From contig NEUU01000006.1 of the NCBI GenBank assembly GCA_002304345.1, forward strand, positions 124,001 through 188,000: a stretch of DNA of 64,000 nucleotides, given 5' to 3'. The stretch's first letter is position 1. Every line of letters starts with the position of its first letter. The DNA comes from Verrucomicrobia bacterium Tous-C9LFEB. Lineage in GTDB: Bacteria > Verrucomicrobiota > Verrucomicrobiia > Methylacidiphilales > UBA1321. The position numbers and the translations under genes were made by a program. Below are positions 18,897 through 26,960 of the stretch, piece by piece. The notes under the pieces were generated by a model. It was not told the origin of the DNA. It did no database searches and worked only from the letters and a program-made list of their open reading frames with translations.

Positions 18897-19397
18897 TTAA
18901 TTATGCCTCGAGGAATTTGACTCACAAATCGTCTCGTCATTAATTATTGCGGGCCTCAAGAACGTCTTGGACCTGGCCCGTGGCGAATTGCAACCGAATT
19001 GTCTTAACAACCGCTGGCATTGCCTTAACCCCAGAACAATGGCGCAATTCTGCCGCAGGTAAGCGGAGAGGGACTTGGCATCCCAAAAATCGGACTCCAA
19101 TCCAAAGTCTGTCGGCTGGCGCTGCAAGACGAGCTTCAACTCTTCCAAGTGCTCGGGCCCGAGCCGACGGGGGCGGCCCGGCCGTTCCTTCTCATACAAT
19201 CCTTCCAATCCGGCCGTTTCGAAACGCTTGACCCAATATTGAAGTGCCCGCGCCGAATCACCGATCAACCGCCCGGCCTGTTGGCAGCTCATTCCCCGCA
19301 ACACCAACAAGACTCCGTGCAAGCGGTGATAGTAGCGAGCCTGATGATTGCGTCGGATCTCCCGATGCAATGACAAAATGTGATCAGCCCCAGTCAT
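18897..19397 (-). pseudogene. IS630-type transposase remnant (N-terminal helix-turn-helix part only)
   Basis: A 166-residue frame matching the N-terminal DNA-binding half of IS630/Tc1-like transposases: HGVLLVLRGMSCQQAGRLIG (first helix-turn-helix), YEKERPGRPRRL linker, and a second HTH ending CQRLLRQFG. Full transposases are about 340 residues and have a C-terminal DDE domain, which is absent; the frame ends after about 20 unrelated residues (ending SNSSRHN) and shc begins shortly beyond. No terminal inverted repeats were identified. It may be a dead insertion sequence or a domesticated DNA-binding protein; I favour the former. Confidence 0.65.
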
Positions 19398-19747
19398 AGT
19401 TTCAACTAATTCCCAACCGTTTCTATCGCACTTTCGCCTCTCACCGTGACACCATTTTCTAGCGGCACGAATCCATTTAAGACGCCCTCCCTATACCTGC
19501 ATATCTACATAGATAAATAGATTAGCACAGTGAAAGTAGGTCGATGTGATACGATATGTATTTCAACGTCCTATATTGAAATTCCAGCAAAGACACACTC
19601 GTCTTCATTCGGACATATATAGATTCGCACCATGCCTCTACCCCTCCATATGGAATGTATATTTATAGATACAGCGATTAATGTCCTCTCCTTGAAGGAC
19701 GATATGGTGTTGAGCAACACACTAACATCGAAAAAAAGGAATCGCAT
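19398..19747. promoter_or_regulatory. AT-rich intergenic region upstream of cheW
   Basis: About 350 bp without a convincing gene. It is markedly AT-rich with runs such as ATATCTACATAGATAAATAG and TATATTTATAGATACAG, unlike the GC-rich surroundings, and presumably carries the cheW promoter. A clear Shine-Dalgarno, AAGGA at 19736-19740, precedes the cheW start. I could not assign a specific sigma-factor motif. Confidence 0.4.
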
Positions 19748-20263
19748 ATGCCCACACTACAAAAGCCTCTCACCACCACGACGGCAGAAAAAATCAGTCG
19801 TGCGTCTATAGAAAAATTCCTGACCTTCCGTCTCGACACGGAATCGTACGGCATCGCCGTGTTGAAGGTCCGGGAGATCATCCGCCTTCAAACCATTACA
19901 CTCGTCCCACAAATGCCCGAATACGTCAAGGGCGTGATCAATCTTCGAGGCAAAGTGATCCCGGTTATTGATCTGCGGGTGCGGTTTGAACTTCCTCCGC
20001 AAGAGGTCACCGAGTCGACCTGCATCATCGTTGTCCAGGTGCATTTGCACAACGGAGACGATCGCCTGATCGGACTCGTCGTCGACGCGGTCGAAGAAGT
20101 GCTCAACATCGCCGCGACCGATATTGAAGAGACTCCCAACTTTGGCAGCCACCTCTCCGCAGATTATATCTTCGGTATGGCCAAGATCAAAGGCGGTGTC
20201 AAAACCCTGCTCGATATTGATATCGTCATCAACGACACTGATATCGATCAGATCGTCTTATAG
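19748..20263 (+). CDS. cheW: CheW-like chemotaxis coupling protein
   Basis: A 171-residue CheW-domain protein: FLTFRLDTESYGIAVLKVREI at residues 26-46, then PEYVKGVINLRGKVIPVIDLR, the core CheW signature, and LIGLVVDAVEEVL. CheW links receptors to the CheA kinase in the chemosensory array. An extension of about 25 residues precedes the domain. The downstream gene, 53 bp away with its own AAAGGA site, is a methyl-accepting receptor, so the two form a receptor-coupler pair. No CheA, CheY, CheB or CheR is in the window. Confidence 0.93.
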   Translation: MPTLQKPLTTTTAEKISRASIEKFLTFRLDTESYGIAVLKVREIIRLQTITLVPQMPEYVKGVINLRGKVIPVIDLRVRFELPPQEVTESTCIIVVQVHLHNGDDRLIGLVVDAVEEVLNIAATDIEETPNFGSHLSADYIFGMAKIKGGVKTLLDIDIVINDTDIDQIVL

Positions 20264-20316
20264 AGATGGATCTCTATATTTAGTAACAGTAATACAACCA
20301 ATATATAAAGGATTAT

Positions 20317-22029
20317 ATGAAAAATTGGACCATTGGAAAACGAATCATCGCCTGCTCTGCCTTTCTCTGCATTGTCATCACCGCCATTGTCATCACCTCG
20401 ATTATCTCCGTCATCAAGATCAAGGGAATCAGCCAAACCATCACCGAGAATTCCATCCCGTGCCTGATCGGCGCCGGGAACCTGAACTCGTTGCAGGCGG
20501 ACACCATGATCCGCTGCTACCGCTATCTGAATGCCACCACTCCGGACGAGCGCCGAATCCTCAAGGAGCAAATCGACGGGCTTTCCAAAGAAGCCAACGA
20601 AGCCATAAAGAAGTACGAGGAGGCGATTTCCTCGGAGGAAAACCGGCGTAACTTCGAAAACTTCAAGGAAAAACGGGGCATTAACGGCCAGTTTCGCAAC
20701 CAGTTCCTGGCCTTGGCCGAAACCAACAAGGACGAAGCCCGCAAGCTGATTGATGGCGCCTTCTCGGAAGCATACAAAAACTACTCGGCAGCGGGTGATG
20801 TTTTGCTGGACTACAATGAAAGGGTCGGCACGCAACGCGGGGACACTCTCGCCGGCCTCGTTACGCAAATGATCACGCTTCTCGCGGTCGTCGGCACACT
20901 CTGCGTTCTCATCGGCGCCGTGGCTTCCTGGTTTGCCATCCGTAGCGTGAACAGCGCCCTCTCCCGCATCTCGGATATCCTCAATAGCAACGCCGAACAG
21001 GTCTCCTCGGCCGCCAGCCAGGTGTCCGCTTCCAGCCAGATGCTGGCCGAAGGCGCCAGCGAATCGGCCGCGTCCATCGAGGAAACCTCTTCGTCGATGG
21101 AGGAAATGTCGAGCATCGTGGAGCTCAACGCCAACAACGCCCAGTCTTCCAAGGAACTGGCCAACCAGACCCGCCACACCACCACCACCAATGTGGAGCG
21201 CGTGCAGGAATTGAAGGCCTCCGTCACGGAAGCCCAGGCGTCCTCCAAGCAACTGACCGACGCGATGGAAGCGATCAAGGTCTCGAGCGATTCGATTTCG
21301 AAGATCATCAAGACCATCGATGAGATCGCCTTCCAGACGAACATCCTCGCCCTCAATGCCGCCGTCGAGGCCGCTCGCGCCGGTGAAGCCGGTATGGGCT
21401 TTGCCGTGGTTGCCGATGAGGTCCGCAACCTCGCCAAGCGCAGCGCCGACGCCGCCAAGGAGACCGCCACGATCATCGAGGACTCGATCCGCAAGAGCGA
21501 AGCCGGTGTCCACGTGAATGAAGAGGTCGTGAAGAAGCTCCTCGACATTGATGCGAAATCGCACCAGGTCGACGTCGGCCTGAAAGAAATCTTCGCCAGC
21601 GTCTCCAAGGTGGACGACGCCATGGGCCAGATCGCCAATGCCTCCAAAGAGCAAACCCAAGGCATCGGCCAGGTCAACACCGCCCTCACGCAGATGGACA
21701 AGGTCACCCAGACCAACGCCTCCAGCGCCGAGGAAACGGCCAGCGCGGCGGAAGAACTCAACGCGCAAGCGGAGGAACTTAAAAGCACCGTCAGCGAATT
21801 GCTCGCCCTGGTCGATGGCAGTAAAGCGTCGGCTGTGGCCATCAATCGCGTGGCCCGCCATACGACCGAAACCAAGAAAGCCCATGTGCCGCTGATCTCC
21901 AAATCGCGCACGACCGCCAAGCACGCCTCCACGGCCGGAGTCTCCGCCCCGCATCGTGAGAAAGAAGCGAAAACGGCGGACCCGTTGCCGATGGAACGCA
22001 GCTTCGAAGATATCCCCGCCGAAAACTAA
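20317..22029 (+). CDS. Methyl-accepting chemotaxis protein
   Basis: A 570-residue receptor. Residues 10-33 form TM1; a helical sensory region of the 4HB type extends to about 185; TM2 ([22 protein letters not shown]) follows at about 187-208. The cytoplasmic part has methylation-helix heptads rich in Ala/Glu/Ser and the hairpin tip [20 protein letters not shown], which contacts CheA and CheW. A typical HAMP is not obvious directly after TM2. The C-terminal tail is basic and then acidic (ending EDIPAEN), without the NWETF-like pentapeptide that tethers CheR/CheB. Paired with CheW just upstream. Confidence 0.94.
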   Translation: MKNWTIGKRIIACSAFLCIVITAIVITSIISVIKIKGISQTITENSIPCLIGAGNLNSLQADTMIRCYRYLNATTPDERRILKEQIDGLSKEANEAIKKYEEAISSEENRRNFENFKEKRGINGQFRNQFLALAETNKDEARKLIDGAFSEAYKNYSAAGDVLLDYNERVGTQRGDTLAGLVTQMITLLAVVGTLCVLIGAVASWFAIRSVNSALSRISDILNSNAEQVSSAASQVSASSQMLAEGASESAASIEETSSSMEEMSSIVELNANNAQSSKELANQTRHTTTTNVERVQELKASVTEAQASSKQLTDAMEAIKVSSDSISKIIKTIDEIAFQTNILALNAAVEAARAGEAGMGFAVVADEVRNLAKRSADAAKETATIIEDSIRKSEAGVHVNEEVVKKLLDIDAKSHQVDVGLKEIFASVSKVDDAMGQIANASKEQTQGIGQVNTALTQMDKVTQTNASSAEETASAAEELNAQAEELKSTVSELLALVDGSKASAVAINRVARHTTETKKAHVPLISKSRTTAKHASTAGVSAPHREKEAKTADPLPMERSFEDIPAEN

Positions 22030-22049
22030 TCTCCCCCACGCGCACCCCG

Positions 22050-22079
22050 ACACCGGTCCCTCCCCCGAGGGACCGGTGT
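22050..22079 (+). terminator. Strong hairpin after the MCP gene
   Basis: A 13-bp perfect stem (ACACCGGTCCCTC with its complement) closes a four-C loop, 21 bp after the MCP stop. There is no uridine run after the stem, so it may act as a 3' stabiliser or a factor-assisted terminator. Confidence 0.65.
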
Positions 22080-22117
22080 TCTGGGATGACGAAACCCCTC
22101 ACCCCCCATTCATCGCC

Positions 22118-22333
22118 ATGACACCTCGATTCAGTCCCACGACCACCGCCAACGCACAAGCCGATCTGGAGAACAAGAATCGCCCCCACCCGACGGATTC
22201 GACTCCCGAAACGATCGGCACCCCCGCCAACGTTCGCTTCGTTCCAAACCAGCCCGCCTACCGCTGGAATGCGGATGAACTCGGCGACAGCCCCTTGCGC
22301 AAATGCGTGGCGGTGCTGCCGCTGGTCTTTTGA
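22118..22333 (+). CDS. Possible 71-residue protein of unknown function
   Basis: The ATG at 22118 opens a short frame (MTPRFSPTTTANAQ... ending VAVLPLVF). The N-terminal half is Thr/Pro-rich and probably disordered; the C-terminal part (FVPNQPAYRWNADELGD, then SPLRKCVAVLP) looks more constrained. It lies between the MCP hairpin and the TonB-like gene, followed by a GGAGCCT/AGGCTCC hairpin. No SD is visible and the codon choice is not decisive. Real or chance is unclear. Confidence 0.35.
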   Translation: MTPRFSPTTTANAQADLENKNRPHPTDSTPETIGTPANVRFVPNQPAYRWNADELGDSPLRKCVAVLPLVF

Positions 22334-22340
22334 GGTTTCG

Positions 22341-22362
22341 GGAGCCTCTCCGCAAAGGCTCC
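22341..22362 (+). terminator. Small hairpin upstream of the TonB-like gene
   Basis: GGAGCCT at 22341-22347 pairs with AGGCTCC at 22356-22362 around an 8-nt loop, directly after the possible small gene's stop. It lacks a T run; a weak terminator or leader structure is possible. Confidence 0.35.
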
Positions 22363-22445
22363 TCGCCGGGCAGAAAATGTCCGGCCCAAAAATCAGAGAA
22401 GAGACACTACACAGCCGGCTTTTTCTTTGATACTGTCCGCAGACC

Positions 22446-23540
22446 ATGCGACAGAGCCGGTTGTCACTCTACATCTTCCTCTCGTTGTTGCTGCATGCCC
22501 TGATCCTGCTGACGATCGCCAGCGGTCTGATCAAATTTCCCACGGTGCAGGTCGAACCCGACTCGGGCGAAACCACCCTGACCCTCCTGCAGGAAACCCC
22601 GCTCCAGCCCCCGCCGATCACCCAGGCTCCGAGCAAACCGCAAAGCCGTTTCGTCCCCACGATGGCGCACCAGGAAACGGATAAACCCAATCCGAACGCC
22701 CTCCTCGAATCGGAACGCAACACCGCCTTGCGCACGGACGTACCCAATCCCCGCGATCCGAACTCCCCGATGCCGGACATGCAGGGCGATAAACGCTCCA
22801 GCAGCTACGTCAACACTCCCGGCAGCGCCGGTCAGGGACAACAACCGGCCCAGCAAGCGTCCCAAGCGCAGAAGCCGCAGCAGGCTCAGCCCCAGATGAC
22901 GCAGGCTCAACAACAGCCCAAGCCCCCCACTCCGCAGCAACAGCAACCACCGCCCCAGGAACAACCCGCCCAAGCGCAAACGCCGCCGCAACCAGCCAAG
23001 CCCAAGCCCATCACGCCCCGCGTTGAGGATGCGCAACCCCTGCTGCCGCCCGAGCAACAAAAGCCTTCCCCACAAACCGCGCAACACTCGCAGCAACCGC
23101 AACAACAACCGTCCCAAGCCTCGCCCCAGCAGGCTCCACGCCCACCCCCCGCCTCGTTCGCAATGACCCGTGGTGACTCCACCGGCGGTGCTGGCATGAA
23201 AGGATTGCCCTCCCCCGAGGCACGAGACACCGAACTCGGTCGTTACAAACAGAAAATGTACCGGGCCGTGGGTTCACGCTGGTATCTGAAAGTGCAGAGC
23301 AGCATGAGCTTCCTGGCCATCGGAACGGTGCGGGTGAAGTTTTACGTGCGCGCCAATGGCGTGCTCGAAAACGTCCGCGTCGCGGAAGACTCGGGAGCGG
23401 GCAACAGCAGCACAGAAATGTTGCGCACCATCTCCCTGCAATCGGTGGTGGAATCCGCCCCGTTTGAGCCGTTCTCCGAAACGATGAAACAGCAGCTCGG
23501 AGCCGGGTACGAAGAAGAGTTCACTTTCAGTATTTACTAA
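22446..23540 (+). CDS. TonB/TolA-like energy transducer
   Basis: A 364-residue protein with one N-terminal membrane anchor (LYIFLSLLLHALILLTIA, residues 8-25). A very long Pro/Gln-rich linker follows (about 100-240, with runs such as QQPPPQEQPAQ) that could span the periplasm. The C-terminal domain of about 100 residues (YKQKMYRAVGSRWY ... VRVKFYVRANGVLENVRV) matches TonB/TolA C-domains. It would couple the proton-motive force, through the ExbB/ExbD pair encoded just downstream, to outer-membrane receptors or to Tol-Pal-like envelope functions. No Pal or TolB homologue is nearby to decide between the two. A palindromic repeat separates it from exbB. Confidence 0.85.
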   Translation: MRQSRLSLYIFLSLLLHALILLTIASGLIKFPTVQVEPDSGETTLTLLQETPLQPPPITQAPSKPQSRFVPTMAHQETDKPNPNALLESERNTALRTDVPNPRDPNSPMPDMQGDKRSSSYVNTPGSAGQGQQPAQQASQAQKPQQAQPQMTQAQQQPKPPTPQQQQPPPQEQPAQAQTPPQPAKPKPITPRVEDAQPLLPPEQQKPSPQTAQHSQQPQQQPSQASPQQAPRPPPASFAMTRGDSTGGAGMKGLPSPEARDTELGRYKQKMYRAVGSRWYLKVQSSMSFLAIGTVRVKFYVRANGVLENVRVAEDSGAGNSSTEMLRTISLQSVVESAPFEPFSETMKQQLGAGYEEEFTFSIY

Positions 23541-23563
23541 TCTCCATCTTTAAAAGTTTTTAA

Positions 23564-23731
23564 GACGAAATTAACGGAATTTACGAAATGACAAGACAAG
23601 GGACTTTTTAATCAGGAACTCAGGAAAGCCGGAATCTCTTTCAGAACCTGTGTCCGATTTTCTTGATTTCCTGAGTTCCTGATTAATAAATTGTTCCCGC
23701 TCCCATTTCGTAAATTCCGTTAATTTCGTCC
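23564..23731. repeat. Family-A nested palindromic repeat, complete copy between tonB-like and exbB
   Basis: Left outer arm GACGAAATTAACGGAATT, left inner arm TTAATCAGGAACTCAGGAAA, right inner arm TTTCCTGAGTTCCTGATTAA and right outer arm ending TTAATTTCGTC. The core includes TGTCCGATTTTCTTGA. Inner arms are perfectly complementary over 20 nt. It ends about 90 bp before exbB. Confidence 0.93.
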
Positions 23732-23821
23732 AAAATCCCTTTCCCCGCCTACCTCAACCATTCCACGCACCCTAGATTGAGTTTGCGCAACGGGGAACAA
23801 TACCCCTAACCTCCAACGTTT

Positions 23822-24463
23822 ATGTTCGAAACCCTTAGCAAGTTCTTTATCACGGGCGGATTCTTCATGATCCCCCTGGGCGCCTGCTCCGTCGTCACGC
23901 TCGCCATCATCATCGAGCGCGGACTGGCCCTGCGCCGCGCCCGCATCGTCAAGGACAGCCTCGCCCGCGCGATCGCCGACCTCGGCTACGGAGACAAGAC
24001 TCTCCTCATTGAGCAACTCTCCGCCGATCAGCAAACCGTTCTCGCCCGCCTCGTTCGCTCCTGCCTCCTGTACCTCCCCTGGACCAAGGCGGAGAATACC
24101 GAGGCGCTCCAGACCAAGGCCCGCGCCGAAGTCTCCCAGATGGAACGCGGCCTCGTCTTTCTGGAAATCGTGGTCGGCATCGGTCCTCTCCTCGGTCTGC
24201 TTGGAACCATCTCGGGCCTGATCACCATCTTCGCCCACGTCGCCGACAGCGGCGGGCTCGCCACGCAGGGCATGCTCATCGCCAAGGGTATCTCCGAGGC
24301 GTTGCACACCACTGTGGCCGGTCTCGTGGTTGCCATCCCCGCCGCCGTGGCCCACAGCCTCTATGCCCGCCGCGTGGACGATTACTCCGTGGAATTGGAA
24401 ACACTCTGCGTCGACTTGCTCGGCAAGCTCTATTCCGAGTCGGAAGAAACCGCCGCCAATTAG
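23822..24463 (+). CDS. exbB: ExbB/TolQ/MotA-family proton channel subunit
   Basis: A 213-residue inner-membrane protein with three hydrophobic segments: residues about 10-30 (FFITGGFFMIPLGACSVVTLAIII), 115-140 (VFLEIVVGIGPLLGLLGTISGLITIF) and 155-180 (GISEALHTTVAGLVVAIPAAVAH). The second and third contain the conserved GPLLGLLGTI and ALHTTVAGLVVAIP motifs of TolQ/ExbB. It forms the pentameric channel around ExbD and powers the TonB-like protein encoded upstream. It is followed by exbD after 15 bp. Confidence 0.93.
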   Translation: MFETLSKFFITGGFFMIPLGACSVVTLAIIIERGLALRRARIVKDSLARAIADLGYGDKTLLIEQLSADQQTVLARLVRSCLLYLPWTKAENTEALQTKARAEVSQMERGLVFLEIVVGIGPLLGLLGTISGLITIFAHVADSGGLATQGMLIAKGISEALHTTVAGLVVAIPAAVAHSLYARRVDDYSVELETLCVDLLGKLYSESEETAAN

Positions 24464-24478
24464 CCTCTCCCCGCCCGC

Positions 24479-24904
24479 ATGCGCTTCCAGACCCATCGCA
24501 ATCGCAAGACGCCCTTTATCAACATCATCTCGCTTGTTGATATTCTCTGCATCCTGCTGATCTTTTTCATTGTGACCACGGTCTTTAAAAAAGAAGAGCC
24601 CATCGTCCAGATCAAGCTGCCCGAAACCACCCAGGCCGAGGCCGCCAAGGAAACGCCGCCCACCATCATCTACGTCACGGCCGATGAGAAGATCTTCCTC
24701 GACAGCCAGCCCGTTTCCCCCGACCAGCTTGGCTCCATCCTGAAGACAAAGATGGATTCCGGCGCCTTCAACAAGCTCGCCATGAAGGCCGACAAGAAAG
24801 CGCCCTTCGGACTGATCGTCAAAGTGATGGACGCCGCCAAATTTGCCGGTATAAAAAACCTCCCCACTTTCACGGAAGACGCCAAACCCTCAGGAACGCC
24901 ATGA
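24479..24904 (+). CDS. exbD: ExbD/TolR-family biopolymer transport protein
   Basis: A 141-residue protein with a single N-terminal membrane helix (about 16-37) containing the proton-relay Asp21 in ISLVDILCILLIFF. A periplasmic domain follows (IIYVTADEKIFLD ... LIVKVMDAAKFAGI), the usual ExbD/TolR fold. The stop overlaps the peptide deformylase start by 4 bp (ATGA), tying the energy-transduction genes to def in one transcript. Confidence 0.92.
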   Translation: MRFQTHRNRKTPFINIISLVDILCILLIFFIVTTVFKKEEPIVQIKLPETTQAEAAKETPPTIIYVTADEKIFLDSQPVSPDQLGSILKTKMDSGAFNKLAMKADKKAPFGLIVKVMDAAKFAGIKNLPTFTEDAKPSGTP

Positions 24905-25491
24905 TACTTGAAGTCGTAATGTACGATCATCCGGTCTTGCGCCAAAAAGGCACCAAGATCCGGGAAATCACCAAGGAAATCCGCAAGCTCGCCGCCGACA
25001 TGCTCGAAACCATGCGCGCACACAATGGCGTGGGCCTCGCGGCCCAGCAAATCGGCCAGGTCTTGCAATTTGCCGTCATCGACGTCACCGGCATCAAGGA
25101 ACGCGAAAGCCGGATGTGGGTGGATGGCAAATCTGTCAATCCCGAGGACTACATGCCCGTCCTGCTCATTAATCCCGTCATCTCCGGCACGAAAAGTAAA
25201 GTGACGGAAGGTGAAGGCTGCCTCAGCTTTCCCGGCGTGTATGCCGAGATTCCCCGCTCCCAACGCGTCAAGGTGAGCACGCAGACTCTCGACGGAAAAA
25301 CATTTGAATTTGAAGCAGGCGGCCTTCTGGGTCGCGCGGTCCAGCACGAATACGATCACCTGCAGGGTAAACTCTTCATTGATCTGATGAACAGCGAAGC
25401 GCGCAAGGCCAATCGCGAAGCGCTCGAACTGCTGCGCCAGGGGATTACTCCACCAAGCGCCGACGAGAAGAAATCTCTTCCTCAGACCTGA
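24901..25491 (+). CDS. def: Peptide deformylase
   Basis: A 196-residue metalloenzyme with all three PDF motifs: GVGLAAQQIG, EGCLSFPG (Cys metal ligand) and QHEYDHLQG (two His ligands and the catalytic Glu). It removes the N-formyl group from nascent proteins. The insertion between motifs I and II (RESRMWVDGKSVNPEDY) is somewhat longer than in E. coli. Its last 47 bp overlap a convergent small gene on the minus strand. Confidence 0.96.
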   Translation: MILEVVMYDHPVLRQKGTKIREITKEIRKLAADMLETMRAHNGVGLAAQQIGQVLQFAVIDVTGIKERESRMWVDGKSVNPEDYMPVLLINPVISGTKSKVTEGEGCLSFPGVYAEIPRSQRVKVSTQTLDGKTFEFEAGGLLGRAVQHEYDHLQGKLFIDLMNSEARKANREALELLRQGITPPSADEKKSLPQT

Positions 25492-25687
25492 GCCAGATTC
25501 CGGGGATGTCGCGCCGCGTTTGAATAAAGCGGTAATCTTCCTCGGTGATCGTGCCGCGTTGCCACAACTCCAACGCCTGATCGCACGCCTTTTTGATCTC
25601 CCCCTCGAACAACAAGTTCGTGAGATAATTACGCGCTTGGTAACGGTCAGTCGTCTTCTTCTTCGGGATGCATATTCTGGTCGTCAT
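25445..25687 (-). CDS. Small charged protein of unknown function
   Basis: An 80-residue frame from an ATG at 25687 (MTTRICIPKKKTTDRYQARNY). It looks helical, with LTNLLFEGEIKKACDQALELW then GTITEEDYRFIQTRRD. The end overlaps def convergently by 47 bp. The composition is plausible for a real small protein and resembles antitoxin-sized or regulatory proteins, but no family is recognised. It is divergent, across an AT-rich gap, from the small DNA-binding-like gene at 25978. Confidence 0.5.
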   Translation of the reverse strand: MTTRICIPKKKTTDRYQARNYLTNLLFEGEIKKACDQALELWQRGTITEEDYRFIQTRRDIPGIWLRSEEEISSRRRLVE

Positions 25688-25977
25688 CTCACTCCTCCAG
25701 TTTAAGGGCTTTCGCGCTACAAGCCCCCAGATTTAGCTCCGCTATCCGTCTCTCGGTAGACTACACGTAAAAAGTTTCGATGACAATTTATTTCAATTGT
25801 CTCAATTCTCTTTCGTCTCAAATACCTGAACCGCACCTATCCTACTGCAGGAACTCAATTTGACAAGTAGTAATACTTACGTGATACGTTGTACTCCTCT
25901 CAATATTTTTTAAATAGAAATCTTGCATACTGTTTACTTTTTGACTTACTAGATATCTGAACGACCGTACTATCAGT
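25688..25977. other. AT-rich intergenic stretch between two small divergent genes
   Basis: About 290 bp with no convincing gene, conspicuously AT-rich (TTTTTTAAATAGAAATC, TACTGTTTACTTTTTGAC) against a GC-rich background. It probably holds divergent promoters for the small genes on each side. The base composition suggests acquired DNA. Confidence 0.4.
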
Positions 25978-26355
25978 GTGAATACCATCAAGACAACACG
26001 TACAGACCAGCTCCGCGTCCGTCTCAGGAGAGAAGAACGCGAAGCATTGGAGAACGCCATTCAAAAACGCGGCAAGAACGAGACGATCTCGGATGTGATC
26101 CGGGAGGCCTTGGCTTGGTGCCTGCACCCTGACCTCAAGAAACAGCCTTGCTACTTGTCCCAAGAGACTTATGCGAAAGTAAAAGCCTTGGCGATTGATC
26201 TGAACCGCGATGCGGATCAGGTTGTGGAAGACTGCATTCAGGGAATTTTCGATCTGGTTGACAAACCCGATCGCAAGCTCCCCTTGATCGTCATGGAAGT
26301 CCAGCTCCGACGGAAGTATGAGTCGGAAAAAATCAAAAAGCTGAAGAATCCGTAG
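25978..26355 (+). CDS. Small ribbon-helix-helix-like protein
   Basis: A 125-residue protein starting at GTG. Residues 8-45 (TDQLRVRLRREEREALENAI, then NETISDVIREALAWCL) fit a ribbon-helix-helix DNA-binding fold: a short strand followed by two helices. The C-terminal half is helical and basic (ending KIKKLKNP). Such proteins are commonly antitoxins, plasmid partition repressors or phage regulators. No toxin partner is adjacent on the same strand; the small minus-strand gene at 25445 is the only candidate neighbour. Confidence 0.55.
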   Translation: MNTIKTTRTDQLRVRLRREEREALENAIQKRGKNETISDVIREALAWCLHPDLKKQPCYLSQETYAKVKALAIDLNRDADQVVEDCIQGIFDLVDKPDRKLPLIVMEVQLRRKYESEKIKKLKNP

Positions 26356-26496
26356 TATTGCAGATTAAATGCCGCCAGGATTATTTCCCAGCGGTTCGAA
26401 GCCGAAGACACGAAGTCTTCTCTCGATGAAAGCGCAAGGATGCGGCGCTCTTGGAGTTTGTGTTGGACCGGAGCGCAGCGGTAGTCTGCCCGCCCA

Positions 26497-26958
26497 TTAT
26501 GTCCGAATAAAATCGGCCACTTTGGGATTGCGGCGAAGATCCCTCAAGTCTTCGTCCGTGGGGCGGATTGGGCGATCCCGCTCGCAATTCACCAGGCAGA
26601 GAAATCCGAGGTAATCGTTGCGATTTGCACGGAACTGGTGCCACGTCATCGACGGAATGTAGACGAGATCCATCGCGCCGATCGCACGCACTTCGTCACC
26701 CACCAGAGCCTCGCCTTGACCGCGTAAAATCATCACGCTGTGGATGTGGTCATGTTTCTCGAGCGTGGAGTGGCCTCCTTCGGAAATCTCGAAGTAACGC
26801 CACTGGCATCCGAGTTTTTCTCCGCCCTCGAAAAGCACCTGTCGCGTGATCTTGTGAAAATGGGTCCCCTCTTCCTTGTAGGCGAGTAAGGGAACATCCT
26901 CCCAACGAAATGGCTCGGTTTGATGCGTGAAAGATTTGTTCGTGGTTTCGGTGCTCAT
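26497..26958 (-). CDS. Cupin-domain protein coupled to the RuBisCO-like gene
   Basis: A 153-residue cupin. The first metal-binding motif is seen as STLEKHDHIHSVMILRGQGEA (His, His and Glu ligands in the cupin pattern); the second strand pair follows with DLVYIPSMTWHQFRA (His ligand). Small cupins act as isomerases, dioxygenases, decarboxylases or sugar binders. Its start lies 2 bp after the stop of the RuBisCO-like gene, so the two are cotranscribed and probably act on the same or consecutive metabolites. Confidence 0.8.
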   Translation of the reverse strand: MSTETTNKSFTHQTEPFRWEDVPLLAYKEEGTHFHKITRQVLFEGGEKLGCQWRYFEISEGGHSTLEKHDHIHSVMILRGQGEALVGDEVRAIGAMDLVYIPSMTWHQFRANRNDYLGFLCLVNCERDRPIRPTDEDLRDLRRNPKVADFIRT

Positions 26959-26960
26959 GG

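Noticed and set aside
20248-22053. A 601-residue minus-strand frame opposite the MCP
   Set aside because: Gly/Asp-rich shadow of a heptad-repeat receptor; no domain.
26369-26614. An 81-residue plus-strand frame overlapping the cupin gene
   Set aside because: It overlaps the 3' end of the cupin gene on the other strand and has Ser/Arg-rich shadow composition; kept only as a possible repeat.
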